Source: Neospora caninum Liverpool (taxonomy: Eukaryota > Apicomplexa > Conoidasida > Eucoccidiorida > Sarcocystidae). Taken from it: a stretch of DNA of 64,000 nucleotides. Shown here one piece after another: positions 44,857 to 57,045 of this stretch. The position numbers and the translations under genes were made by a program. Each line of letters starts with the position of its first letter. The first letter of the stretch is position 1. Under the pieces are notes generated by a model. The model ran no database searches, was not told the DNA's origin, and worked only from the letters and a program-made list of their open reading frames with translations. The stretch is from positions 496,001-560,000 of the forward strand of contig NC_018389.1 of the NCBI RefSeq assembly GCF_000208865.1, written 5' to 3'.

Positions 44857-45249
44857 TCAAAATCTTCCGTACGCATACCGTCCCTTCACGGCGCCCGAAG
44901 ACGGACCGGCCGCGCCACCCGCAGACCCGTATGCCGATGAGCAGTAGCTGAAAAAGGTAAAAAACAGTAGAAACAAGGACACAACAAAACACCAAAACGC
45001 GCGTTTATGTCTAGCGATGTCTATCGATCTTCCGACACGCAAATGTGCCCTGTCCCGCCCAGCTCTGCGCGCTGCCTTTGATCCCGTTTCGCGTCCCTCC
45101 AGATGAACCACTCTTCCCCTCCCCCTGCATATATATATATATATATATATATGAATATAAATCTTCATATATACACAGACAAACGCGTGGATAGTGAATA
45201 GCTGAAACACACACGCAATGCCCGATAGCATATACAGTACGGCCCCCCT

Positions 45250-45281
<32 letters not shown>

Positions 45282-48200
45282 GTCTATATATGTCTGTGTT
45301 TGTGTGTTTCTTAACCTTTCTTGTGTCTGACTTTCTCTGTTGCTCGTACCTCGCGTAGCCTCCATTGGTTCCACCCCGGCCAGTCCCCGGTTGGCTGTTC
45401 ACGTTGCTTGGCGCTGAGGCGCTCGCCCCTCCGGCGCTCGAGCCGCCTCCATAGGTCCCCGAATAGCCGGCCGTGCTCCCTTGGCCCCCTCCAGGGCCTG
45501 GGCGCCCGTACCCTGTCCCGGCGGGCCTCGCTGACGGGCCTGGTGCCCCGGAGGCGTGTCCCGCTGCCACGTCCCCGCTCGCCGAGGGCGGGGCGCAGTA
45601 GTACGTCGCCGAGGCAGCGTGCGCAGAGCGCGCATTTCCGTAGGGACCGGGAGCGGAGGGCGAACGGGAAAATGCGTGCGTCGGGTCTTGGTAAAGGTGA
45701 TCGTAGCCTGGGGCGCCTCCCGCAGCCGCAGCCTTCGCGTCGCCCGCGCCCGCCGAAACCGAAGACCACTGGGCTGCAGTGCTCCCCGCGGCGGCAGACG
45801 GCCCGACAGATGCCCCGCCGCCGTTCACATACGTGGCGCCTGGAGGAGCGACAGTGGGAGCGAGAAGGGGGGCGTGATTACGGAAAGCCACAAAAAAGAC
45901 CGAAAATGGAGGGAAAGGACGCACAACACACGGCTACCGAGGCCAACACACGACTGCCGAGGCCAACACACGGCTGCCGAGGCCAACACACGACTGCCGA
46001 GGCCACACGGCAGAAAGAGACGCAGAAGACACGCAAAGACGGGAGAGTGTACAGATTGACTAAAAAGAACGGCGCCATCCACGTTCACATCCCCAAGATC
46101 GACACGGAGGACTCGCGCCACGAACCCGACTCCCACCCCGCCTGCGACTCTCCTCACAAGGGCGTAAATGGCCACGGGGGAGGAAACTGAAGCGTTTTCC
46201 TGTCTCGTGCCTTTTCGCTGGCTGTTGTCTGCTGCCTTACCTGAGTTGGGAGTCGCGCCTTGTGTGTAGTATCCGCTTGGGTCGTGCACCCGGCCTCCCC
46301 CGACGGCATTCCCTCCCGGTTGGTTGGGTCCGCTGTAGTAGCTGTCGACACCCTGCGCCCCATACGCGGAGACACTCCCCGCACCTGGGCCCCAACCGCC
46401 CTGTGAAGCGCCGTGAGAGGTCTCCGAGGACATTGTCCCGTTGGCCTGATCGTACGGCGCCGAGTAAGGATACGGATTTTCTGCATCTGCGGTGGGGGCT
46501 CCAGAGTGACAAGGCTGACGGTAGGCCCCGTAGGGAGATGGAGCCGAGGGCGAAGGGACAGAGGGATCGCCGGTGCGCCATCGCTTCGGAGGAGGCCCAG
46601 AGGGGAACGAATGCGACGAATAAGATGACACGTCCTCACCTGATGGGGCCGCTCTGAGAAAAAAGCTCAAAAGACATATATATGCATATATATTTATATA
46701 TGCGTTTGCATTTGGTACACGGAGAACAAGAGAACACTGTTCTCTGCACTGCCAAGCGTGTTGAGACCCGGAGCGGTCGCGCCGCCCCAGGTCCACATAT
46801 CGAGCTATCAAAGTGGGAATCGCGGGGCCTCGGGGGACTCTCGATCTCCCCCCCACCTCGCTTTCTGGCTAGCATCCTTCTGTGTTTCTGGCGTGATTTG
46901 TCCTTAATTTCCACTCAAGTCGCTCGTTTATTGCGGAAAAAGACTGAATACGAAGATGCGCAGGAGGCCTCAGTCGCCCCTGGACTCCTCCGCAACCCCT
47001 CGCTCTTCCCGTATTCACTTCTCCCCGTGTTTCTGCCGCCCTTCTGTCGTCCTCGCTTACTCATTGGCGCCGTAGCCGTACGAATACGCATTCGATTTCG
47101 TCTGGTAATACCCCGAGGAGCCTCCACCCGCCGCTCCGTGGCTGTTCGCGGCGGCGCTCGGAAAGCCTGTGGCAGCGTGAGGCGCAGGCCCGCATTCATA
47201 CCCGGACACGGGCTGGCTGGACTCTGCCCCCTGGCCGTAACCTAAAACAATATTTGGAGACAGGGAGAAAGAGGCCATGGAAGCGCATTTGGAGACGCGA
47301 AAGGAAGGGGAAACGCCGCTCTGGCCGGGAACTGGGTCCGAAGCGCACGACACAAGTGGAGAAACGAAATCCGGAAGAAAACTGACGTGCACCCAGGAGA
47401 GAGATGACACCGCAGAATCGAAGATACAGCCCCCCACGTTTCCGCCCCTGACAAGGAAAGGGTCAGCGGGAGAACGAGGAGAAGCAAAAAAAGTTGACAG
47501 AATAGAAACTAGGAAGCACACCCACCTCCCCCCTGAAACGACGCTCACGGCCCGCAGACGACGAAAGCCGCAGAGACCCGAGCAGCCTGTCTCCCTCGAG
47601 CGGGGTCTCCTTGCCAACTATAAAGCTCATATCTAAACCCACGCTAGGGAAACGCGAGCTGTCCTTTTTTTTCTCAGCCCCCTTTGTGGCTCCACCGGTC
47701 TCCATGCCTAGCCGGGGGGGCGGGGGGGGGGGGGGGGGGAATGGGGAGGGGGGGGGAAGAAAGGCTTTTCTTCTTAAAATAGAGGGTTCCTCTCTCACCA
47801 GAGTACGGTTGGTCTTGCATGCCCCCGTGGCTGTAGCCTGTCGGAGTGCCGCCTTGGGGACCTCCGACGCCTGTGTGGCCGAAGCTTTCATATCTGGCCA
47901 CTGCACTTGACCCGGCGAATGTCGCGCCCGCGTCTCGGCCTGCGGGCCCCACAGAGCCCACGTACCCCGCGTGCTCGCCAAGACCGGCTCCCGGGCTTCC
48001 CGCAGGCCCGCTGGCCCCGTACCCGTTGTCCCCGGTCCCCCCGGCGAAGGGGCGAGGCCCCCCGCCCAGCGCCCCCGACTGCGGCCCACACATCGGGCCC
48101 GGCCCGCCGCGGGGCCCGCCCCCGGGGTACCCTTGGGCCCGCACATCGACGCCGGGGCCTAGGCCGCCGGGCCCCATGTGGGGTCGCGGGGAGCCCGCCC

Positions 48201-51059
48201 CGTAGAAGGGCCCTCCGGGGCCGCGGTGCGGGCAAAATCCGGGCGCATGCGGCCCGCGACCGGACGCCCGAGCCGCAAAGTGGGGCGGACCCCAGTAGGC
48301 CCCCGGGGCGGAGTGTCCCCCTATAGGAGCCCCGCCCGCTGGGGCCCGCTGAGCCGCCCCCAGGCCCTGGCCACGCCAGCCTGAGACGTGGAAAGGTCGA
48401 GAGAGAGACACCCCACACAGAGAAACGTGACGAGAGGGGGAAGGGCGGCACGAGAGAGAGAGACGCAACGCAGGGTGGTACGGCGAGGACGCGCGGCTGC
48501 AGACGAGCGGGAAAGACGGTCGCCGACGGCACGAAAACGGGAGAGACGCACGGCAAAGAAGTGCCACGAGTCCACGGAAAAAGGAGGGCAAACCGAATCA
48601 GAAGAATGCACTGGTGGATTTTAGAACGGGGAGACAGGAGAGAACAAGGCCACGGCAGAGGTTCTCACCTGCGATTCGAGGGTCGTATTTGAGCGAAAGT
48701 TTGCTGACGAGCAAAGACACGGATCTGGCCCCAAACAGCTTGAAGAGGAAAAGTTCATTTACGTGCGGCAGCCTCTCTCGGGAGTACTGCATCACGCTGG
48801 ACGGAACGCGGAGGATGTTGTAGTCTTCGGGGTTTGCGCCTTCCTCCTGAAAAACCCAAACGCTCGCGTCGAGTTGTCGCCGTCGAAAACCCCACAATCG
48901 CCAACAAACCGCGTCAAACGCGCCCGGTGCCGATATTCCCTGCTCTCCCCGTCACCCTTTTTTCACTTGTTGAATTTTTCCACATCCGAAAAAGAAATCG
49001 AAGCAAAGTATCCCTCTCGGCTCTCGGGTGCGACACAAAAGGCGATATTGATTTAAAGGCGAATAAGAATAACAAAACATATTCCTATGTGATATACATA
49101 TGAATACATGAACACGAAGATATGACCATGTGGTGGACTGATCTGTTGTCACAAGGCCCTCACGGACTGCACGTCTCCTCAAAAAGAAGGTAATGGAAAG
49201 GGGAAGCGAGGCAGGAGCCAGAACACATCCAAAGGGAGGGTGACAGAAAGGCGAGCGTGTGCCGGGGGAAAACCGGCGGACCGGAAGGAGTAACTTCGAC
49301 ACCACGAGAGAAAAACGCAAGTGGAGAGAGAAAAGGGAGGGCGAGCGGGAGATAATGTTGACGGACACCGGCGTGTGTGTGCGTAGGCGCAGGCAGAATC
49401 TGGTGTCACAACAGCACAGTACCGTCGCACTTTTTGCGCACGGACCCCCTCTCCAGGATCTCATTCAGATTCAAAAGGCCCTTTGCCTGTTTCATATTTC
49501 AGAGATAGAAGCGAAAGACATTCACCCCCTGCTCATGGCACTCGGCCTGAGTGTGCTGGAGTCCCCCCCACGAGCCCTCCGACTGCAAAAAGCGGCACGC
49601 ACCTGAGCGTTGAGCGTCTCTACACAAGGCGAGTCGCGGGCTCAAAAAAGAGAGAAAACGGATAAAGTCGCTCCACCTTGCCTCCGGATGCTCACCTTCT
49701 TTCCGTCTTCCTGGTGGCGAAAAGCGTAAAATACCAGACGCTCCAGCCACGGCGCAGTCTTCTCCTCCACGCCTTCGAAGAGAGTCCCGCTGACGCCGTT
49801 CTGGAGAAGAAAATCCAATCAGATGCGCACATCTTTGTGTGGATATGCATGCATATATAGATATATACACGCACGGATGTATGTTTGTTTGCGCGCTGCG
49901 TGTATGACTGTAGAGACGAAATCCAAAAGCTGTCCACGTCCCCACCGGATAACAATGCGCAGATGTGCGTCGTCGGCATTCGTGCTCCAGTGGAGTCTCG
50001 TCAAAACGCACCGGGAAGAACATGTGCAGAGTTGTCTTGGATGCATTTGCACAGAGCGAGAGAAGACAGCCCGCATGTTCCGGCCCCGTGCGGGTTTCTT
50101 ATGGCTCACCTCGGGGGACTCGTGGCGATGCACCATCGGTCGCCAGGCGCCGAAGCTGCTCAGAGGCAGCCGATACTGCACAGCCACAGCCGAGAGAAAA
50201 TCCACACGGCGAAGAACGCGTCTTCAAACAGGCAGTGTGAGACTGCAAAGCTGTTGCGCCCTCCTCGACTGACGGTCGTCCCTCAATTCCACACCCGTGT
50301 ATCTCCACCACATACACATAACCCGACATATATATATATATATATATATATATACGTAGGTAGTTATACGGATTGATGCCAATATGACATGCACTTCCCT
50401 GTCGCTTACGTCCTGATTGAGGGGCCTTTGAATGGAGCAGAATTTGGCGAGTTTGTCCATGTCGATCATCGGGAATCCGTCGAGTGCAGAGGGCTGCATG
50501 CCTTTTTCATCACCCTCGGGCTCCTGAGGCGAGTCCGGATTTCCGTTCCCCGCACCTGACGCTTCGTCTGCTGCGCCGGGCGCCTCCCCGTCTCCACTGC
50601 CTGCCTCCTCTGCATGCGCATGCGTCTCGTCAGCCGTCGCAGACGGTTCGTCGGCCTTGTCGGCCTTCTCTTCCTCTGCAGCTTCAGCGTCGCTTTCTCC
50701 TGCTGGCGCAGCCTTTGCGACTTGGCTCGGATCCGCGGGGGCGTCTTCGCCTGCGTGGAAATCCTCGGGGAACTTCTTCAGCAGCGCCAGGGTCGGCAGC
50801 CGCGAAGGCCACAGAAGCTGATACTCCGCATTTGCTCGCACGATGGGACGCGAAGACTTCAGCACACTGAAGCAGAAGAGGTGGAGTCGAAGAACGAACA
50901 ACTCGCTGCCGAACCCAACCAGCGACGGACACCTGGCACGCACCCAATGGACCAAAGAAACAGCAAAACGCTGCAAACTTAACTTGCACACGATAGATCT
51001 CCGAAAAACAGCCTTGTCGCAGACTCCACAGGTGCCTTTCAGAAACACACATCCACACA

Positions 51060-51092
<33 letters not shown>

Positions 51093-52295
51093 GTATATAT
51101 ATGTATATGTGTCAACATATATATGCATATGGATAGGTAGGCGTGGTGCAGGAGAAAACCGAGAGCCTGCGAAGGTCGTGAACGCCACATTCTCAGACAC
51201 GCATACCACGTTGCGAGCTCTCCACGCCTACATGGAGACTAGAGATACATACACAAACGTACAAATATATATATATATATATATTTGCCGGGGATATAGT
51301 GTAGAGACAGGTTTAATGCATGACTCTTGATTCGCATTCGAAACATTTCCGGTGAAGTGTACATATACATAGACATGAATGCATGCATGCATCTCGCTTG
51401 TTTGCCTCCTTTGCGTCGTTAGCACATTTCCGGTCAGACTCGGCAACGCACCCATGGTACGCGAGCCCTGGGAGGACGAGAATGACACGGTCGAAAGTGC
51501 CGGGGGGAAAGTAATTTCGGAGTTGCGCAGGATTGACGCCGAAGTGAACGCGTGAGCCTCCAGTGCGCAGCTGTTCCACAAACTCCTTCGCCTCGTCCTG
51601 AAAAAACGGAATCAAAAACCGCACCACAAAAGGCTCCATCTACGTAAGACGCGCAAACATATCTGCGGCCCATGCGGCCACATCTACACAAAAATGTAAA
51701 CAAAACGCATACAGATTTACACACACATGGATATATCTAGCCATACAGCCGGCGCCTTTAAGATCAACATATATATATATATATATATATATATGCTTGC
51801 TTGACACTTATTTAGGTACCCTGACTACACGCACAGACATAGACGTAGATAATCGCTGGCGTATCTGCCTGTGGAGCTCGCGATTTGTCTGTACGCCTAA
51901 AGAGCCGCCCCTCGACTTGCTTTTGCACACGCGCGTTTCTCCACCGATCACAGGCTGCCAGGGTTTTTGAAATTTCCAGTTTTACCTTCAACTGTTCCTC
52001 GTGGACTCCACACGCGACGTCGAGCCCATCGGCTGCGAACGCAGGGTTGCCAGCGAGGCAGACGGAGAACGAGAGGTTCTCGTCTCCCACGACGAGAGTC
52101 CGCTGAGAGAGCACAGGAGCAAACTCGTGGAAAATGCAGGCAAGAGGAAACAACCTCCCCGTCCTCTCTCGCCGCGCGCTCGTTTTGGACTCCAGTCTCG
52201 GGGAGAAATGAGAAAACCGAAGTTCTTCGTCCCATCAGAGCTGCGCCCGCGAAGAGCCAGCGCCAGCCGTCCCCGCTCTTCTCGACTGCTTCCAT
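44857..52295 (-). CDS. BMT5-like (DUF2431) rRNA methyltransferase with long disordered tail
   Basis: BMT5 methylates a uridine (m3U) in large-subunit rRNA using SAM. Exons: 52295-52218 (tentative), 52102-51986, 51597-51452, 50932-50410, 50175-50110, 49800-49696, 49582-49526, 48846-48669, 48380-47799, 47241-47061, 46653-46241, 45839-45350, 44947-44857; about 1008 residues. The SAM loop reads RTLVVGDENLSFSVCLAGN. Domain strands follow as VHFGVNPAQLRNYFPPG and TFDRVILVLPGLAYHG, then AEYQLLWPSRLP. An acidic Ala/Glu/Gly insert of about 100 residues interrupts the domain, which resumes as YRLPLSSFGAWRPMVHRHES. Later blocks include YNILRVPSSVMQYSRERL. From about residue 424 to the end the protein is Gly/Ser/Tyr/Pro-rich, ending KGRYAYGRF. 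All junctions keep phase, and four consecutive tail introns split a Gly codon after the first base (G|G). The first donor (TCG|GTTTTC) is weak; the alternative GAG|GTTGTT also keeps frame. Confidence 0.85.
45126..45282. repeat. Two (AT)n tracts in the last methyltransferase intron
   Basis: AT dinucleotide runs at about 45126-45153 and 45256-45282, separated by unique sequence, both within the intron before the final exon. Confidence 0.85.
45930..46006. repeat. 20-bp tandem repeat, ~4 copies
   Basis: Unit CACACGACTGCCGAGGCCAA repeats nearly four times in a methyltransferase intron. Copies differ mainly at one G/A position (CGGCT versus CGACT), and the two variants alternate. Confidence 0.85.
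47710..47758. repeat. G-rich homopolymer block
   Basis: Nearly pure G with single C and A interruptions over about 48 bp, in an intron of the methyltransferase gene. As the gene is on the minus strand, the transcript carries a C-rich tract. Confidence 0.85.
50328..50355. repeat. (AT)n microsatellite in methyltransferase intron
   Basis: AT run of about 28 bp in the intron between exons 50932-50410 and 50175-50110. Confidence 0.85.
51063..51284. repeat. AT microsatellites in methyltransferase intron
   Basis: AT runs at about 51063-51092 and 51263-51284, in the intron between exons 51597-51452 and 50932-50410. Another run at 51769-51795 lies in the preceding intron. Confidence 0.85.
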
Positions 52296-54753
52296 GAACA
52301 ACGCAGAACGCCCCTCCAAAAAAACGTGAGAAGTGCACACTCTTCCCCAGAGGACGTGCGCATGCAGTCGTAGTCCCTCTCAGACTCTGTCTCTCCACTC
52401 GTGTCTCCACCCATTTTACGCACGACTCTTCGGTTTCCAGACAAACACGCGTCTGCGCACCGCTCTCTGTGTCTATACCTCTGAAACCACATGCACAAAT
52501 GTCCACCTGCAGTCGCAAGAGCGAACCCGTCTCTCTCTACCTAGATACTCCCATCTTCCAAGCGTGAGGAGGCAATGCTATTGATGTAGGCATCTGTCTC
52601 CCTCCCAATATATATATATATATATATATATGAATACACAGAAGTACACATATGCCTATGTCTACATGTGCCCATCTGTATATATATATATATATATATA
52701 CATGGGCCGGCAAAGCAGCGCTCCGATTCTTCCGCATTTTCGGTTTTGCGCGCAGTTATGCCTTACCATCTCGTGGAAAGACGAAATCGACACCGGAGCC
52801 GGCCTCGCCGTCGTAAGAGAAAGTGGAAGGCAGAAACTCAGAAAGGCCGCGAGGCCTGCGCGAGGGGAAGAGACCGTTTCGGACAGATGTGGGAAAGGCA
52901 GGCGAGAGACAAAGGTGTAGAGTTGAAGCCAAGAGTTGCTTTTGAAAATGTCTCTTTCTCTCTTCTTAAGCGGTCGCGTTCGCCTTGTTCTTCCTGTGTC
53001 GCCTCCCGGGTCGACGTTTTTGCAGCATCATGGATCGAGCATCGGACTGTCCACGCTCGGTTTCGTTCTCGTCTCCGCGCCGAGTCAAGTTTTATCCCTC
53101 ACTTTTCTCCCCTCTGGTTAAGCTACTCAACTATGCAAACCTTTAACGCCGCCTTCCTCTGGTTTCTCCTCTCCTTGACTGTGCGGAGCAACGTGCGGCG
53201 TGGCCCCTGTTCTTCCCCCGAAAATTCACGCGGAAACTCGCGTGCGCCTCAGCTCTCTGGAGAGAGATGGTCTGAAGCCTCTTTCGTCCCAGCTCCACCG
53301 GCAGTCTCCCCTCTTGTGTCCGGGGACTTCGGCGTCTCTCGATATTTCCTCGATTCCCCAGAGTGGAAGAAGACACAGTGCAGCGGCGGAAAAACCCGGG
53401 GAACCTGTCCGACTCGACACGCGGTTGCAGCTGATGGGAGAGGACAAAGAAGAAGCAGAAAAACGGTGCGCGGAACGGCGCCGAAAACGCAGGGGATGGG
53501 CAACAGAAAATGCGAGGGGAAAACGCAGAGAAAAGGCGCGCGAAAACGGAGACTCCGCGCGTTGCCGCCAGCGAGCACACCAACCGAGAGAAAGGGTTCA
53601 GAGCGCTTCGAAACTGGGCGGACGCTGTGTGGTCTTCTCGAACGAATCAAGGGAAAAGGAGGCACGACGCCCGCATTGCCTCTCCGGGGAAATTTCCTTT
53701 TCCTCGTTTTTCTTCGCTTTCCGCGGCTCCGCGGGTGGCCTTCTTCCACAGCCTCCTTTTTCGCAGCGCCTCTCGGCGCAGCGCAGTGCACCTTCGGCAG
53801 AAACGAACTCGGGAAAACGCACAAGACACGAAGGCAGCCCAGACCGCACGAGGGCGAATGGAGAGAAGCGAACACGGGAGAGGGAGAAGGTGGAAAAAGG
53901 GAAAACGGAAATTGTGGAAGGGACGAGCACCGTCGGCATCTCTTCACCCCCTCTCTGCCTCCCAGCGAGAGAGTGCGCGCGACACCTCGCAACAGCAACG
54001 GTCAAAACTCGGCAGCGAGAGAGCCGAGAGAAAAGCCGCCAGTCGACTCCCGTGTCTCTTTCCACAGCGAGCGACTGTTCTCTGTCCCCGAACGAGCTTT
54101 CACATGCAACTCCATAAGCAGGAAAAGAAGCAAAATCATGCGTAGATGTGTAGAGAAGTGCGAATGTGTATTTGCATTTCCCTTCCAGCCATCGAACTCC
54201 GTGCTGGCGTACAAACTGGGGTGTCTATACACAACGCGTTCTGTGCCGCAGTGCGCCACGGGTCTCACGGGATGTGCCAAGGCACGCCAGAGCGCGACAA
54301 ATGCATCGAGATACAAAGTTGATCTCAGGCGCTTACCACTGTTTGAGTTGTTTTTGCCCATCTGGCTCGGGCGCGCAGGCGAGAAACAAAAGAGAGTCCG
54401 TGGAAGAACGCGCGCCGTGTGTTTTGTGTGACAGGACGGGACGGCCGGGAAACTTCGCTCCACGCTGACCGTCACAGAATGCGCGGTTCTCCGCGGGAGA
54501 ACATGGCCCAAGCCTGCCGTCTTTGAAGAGTGGAGGAGGCACCAGCCGCACTGCTGTGGCGTGGGAAGGACACTGAGGAAGAAAACTTCTCGACGCTGCG
54601 GAGTGCTTGCAAGTGCGGCGAGGCGACCCCAGACGCCGACGACTCCCGCTGTGTGTCCGCTCGGGCGTTCTGTCAGCTCTGACTGTTCTCGGGAAACAGT
54701 TTCTCCACGCGCCTTTGCCGTTTTCTTTCTTTTGAGTGAACTAGGAGAAAAAC
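52296..54753. promoter_or_regulatory. Head-to-head spacer between methyltransferase and bL35 genes
   Basis: 2.5 kb between divergent starts. AT runs lie at about 52608-52631 and 52679-52701. A long plus frame (52668-54431) and long minus frames coexist here because stop codons are rare in the GC-rich DNA. The plus frame contains a signal-peptide-like MQTFNAAFLWFLLSL (ATG 53132) but then basic low-complexity sequence, so I do not call a gene. Confidence 0.45.
52359..52366. promoter_or_regulatory. YGCATGCR motif upstream of methyltransferase gene
   Basis: CGCATGCA about 65-70 bp upstream of the tentative ATG at 52295. If the transcript starts further upstream the site would be in the 5' UTR. 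Confidence 0.3.
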
Positions 54754-57045
54754 ATGGCGGGACTCAACCGGATCGGAAGCACCCCTTTCCTGGGGGCGAC
54801 GCGACCTTCCCTCCGGCCTCTCACTCTGTCGCTCTCTTCGCGTATTGCTCCACACTCTCCTTTTCAGCGGCCTCGGCGGCAGTTTCCTGTCCCAGGCGAA
54901 ACAGACAAACTGGAGAGGTGCGCGTGTGGGACGCTCTCGCGCTCTCTGACTTCTCCCGCAGCAGAGCTCGCAGGCTGCCGCACCTCGCGGTCGAGAACTT
55001 TCTCTTCAACAAGGCAGCGCCCCTCTTCCTCGACGTTCTCGTCGTTCTCCTCTTCGTCCGCTCCTTCCTCTTCTTCGCCCTCCGTTTCCTTTTTTTCGCC
55101 TTCCGTTTCTTTTCTGTCGCCTCTCTGGAGCCGGCAACCCGGGCACGCGCTCGCCGCGGTCTGGGGCCGGGAGAATCTTCCCCGCCTTTCTTTTCTCCAG
55201 TTTTGTTCGAGGTTCTTCTCGACCTCTCACGCCTTTCCTCTCGCACACTCCGAGACTCGGCGTTCGCCCACTTCCTCTTCTGGACCGCGGAGTTCTCCGG
55301 TCTTCTCGGCGGCCTCTCCTCTATCCAGGAGCGCCTCTTCGTCGCCTCGGCCTGCTGTCTCCTCCCCTGCTCGCCTCCCTTTCTCTGCTTGCTCCGCGCT
55401 TTCTGCGCTTCCGGACTTTCCAGTCCCTCCGTCCATGCCTTTTTGCCGCGGATGTGCACCGCCTCCCCGGCAGCCGACCATGCACAGCCAGATCCGCGGC
55501 TACAAGCCCGTCATTGACTGGGTGAAAAACAGGCTGAACGCCCGCATGCGCCAATACCGGAAAAGATCCCTCAAGAAAAAAAACCATAGCAAAGTTATTC
55601 AACGATTCAAACTCACAAGGTAACGACGCACACACGAAAAGGGAGACACACACGCCTTCGTTTCCCCCACTCTGCATCTTGCCGCCTCTCTCACGATACA
55701 TGCACAAATACATACGTACTTACCTCAGTATCTCAATGTACACATATATCTAAGGACTGCATGGTTCTGTATGTCGTGCACACATATCTACAATATATTC
55801 GTATATATATATATATATATATATATGAGTACTTCTCGTCATGTACGCGTGGATACATGCAGATGCTTCCTATTGTTGTTAGAGCACTTTTCCAGGAGTG
55901 CATGTCCGTGTGCGTCCTGTGCACGCCTTCAATGGGAACAGGCTGTGGAGGTGCGTGGCGCCTCAGAGGGAGACTGCTTTTTGGGGGTGAGGAACATCCG
56001 TTTGCCTCTTTCCTCTGCCTTTTCTCTTCTTTCAGGTTCGGCTGGCAGCGACTTCGCTCGGGAAGAAACGGAGAGAAGGAAAACTTGGTACGTCTTCTGC
56101 TCTGTTTTGCTGTCGGCCTGTGGACGGCAGCGCCTGTTTCCCTTCTAAGACCCGCTGTTTCTAGCGCTTCGAACGCCTTCCCGCTCTACTTTTCTCTCGT
56201 TAACCTCGTGCTCCTTCGGTCTCGTCCAGGTGTTCCTGCTGGTCCGTCTCTATATCGATTCTTTTCTACGTCTCCTCTCCATCTCTGTATCTCTCTCTCA
56301 CTCTCTCTCTCTATCTATATACACATCCGCCTCTTTCACTGTCTCTGTCTGTATGTATGTCACCATCTGTGTCTCTCTCTGTCTCTAGGAACGCGCTCCG
56401 CTCGCTCCCTTTCTTGTCGAGGCTACTGCTTTGTATGCAGTTGTGTGTCTGCGTTTGTCTATTCCACATTTTTGCTTGAGCGGAGGAGATGCGCGCTTTA
56501 TGCAGACGAGCTCTCTTTGATGTGCTTGCCTCAGACCCACAAGCAGCTAAAGAGAACAATGGGATACACCTACGTGTCTCGAGACGACCTGTGGAAATTT
56601 CGGTTTCAGCTGCCGAGCCACATTCTCCGGTGAGGCGAAGCAACGTCGACGTCCCTCCTGTCTCCGTGGCTGTCGCATCTCCCGATACGCATGCACGCAT
56701 TTTGACGTGTCCATTGCGCCTGTAAACACGTATATATACAAGTAGATACACCTCTCCACATATGCATATATATATATATATATATATATATGTATAGGTA
56801 GTTACATATGCATGCAGATGTGTGTAGATTGACGCGCGGCACCAGTGGAAGAGATGCACATATTTGCAAAATTACAGGGACAGATGGGCGTTACGTGCAT
56901 CTGAGATGTACACGTGTGTATACAATTGCGTATGCATGCGTTTTTTTGTTTTTCCCGTTTGTCTTGCAGCATCCGGGACGCTCCGATTAATCGCAACCCA
57001 AACATTCGAAAGATCCGTCGATCTCTGCCTTCCTATTTCGGCTGA
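54754..57045 (+). CDS. Organellar ribosomal protein bL35 (probably mitochondrial)
   Basis: Large-subunit protein of organelle ribosomes. Four exons (54754-55619, 56036-56087, 56535-56629, 56970-57045) join in frame to 362 residues; bacterial L35 has about 65. The ATG follows AAAAAC and begins MAGLNRIGSTPFLGATRPSL, an Arg/Ser-rich leader without a hydrophobic signal core, which favours the mitochondrion over the apicoplast. Residues up to about 242 are Ser/Pro/Arg low complexity. The conserved part starts near residue 243 (HSQIRGYKPVIDWVKNRL) and carries KKKNHSKVIQRFKLTRFGWQ, matching the KTHSGAKKRFK...G signature of L35. It then reads HKQLKRTMGYTYVSRDDLWK and ends NIRKIRRSLPSYFG. Split codons AG|G and CG|C (both Arg) support the junctions. 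The long N-terminal part could begin at an internal Met instead. Confidence 0.85.
55801..55827. repeat. (AT)n microsatellite in bL35 intron 1
   Basis: AT dinucleotide run of about 27 bp inside the first bL35 intron; a second run (about 56765-56793) lies in the last intron. Confidence 0.85.

Noticed and set aside
43766..44995. 409-codon minus frame
   Set aside because: It contains the last methyltransferase exon in the wrong frame and intron sequence. The alternative frame ending KGRYAYGRF fits the tail composition and the splice phase.
52668..54431. 587-codon plus frame with a signal-peptide-like segment at 53132
   Set aside because: Long frames are open on both strands here, composition after the hydrophobic start is basic low complexity, and it begins in an AT microsatellite. 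Most likely two divergent promoters and leaders.
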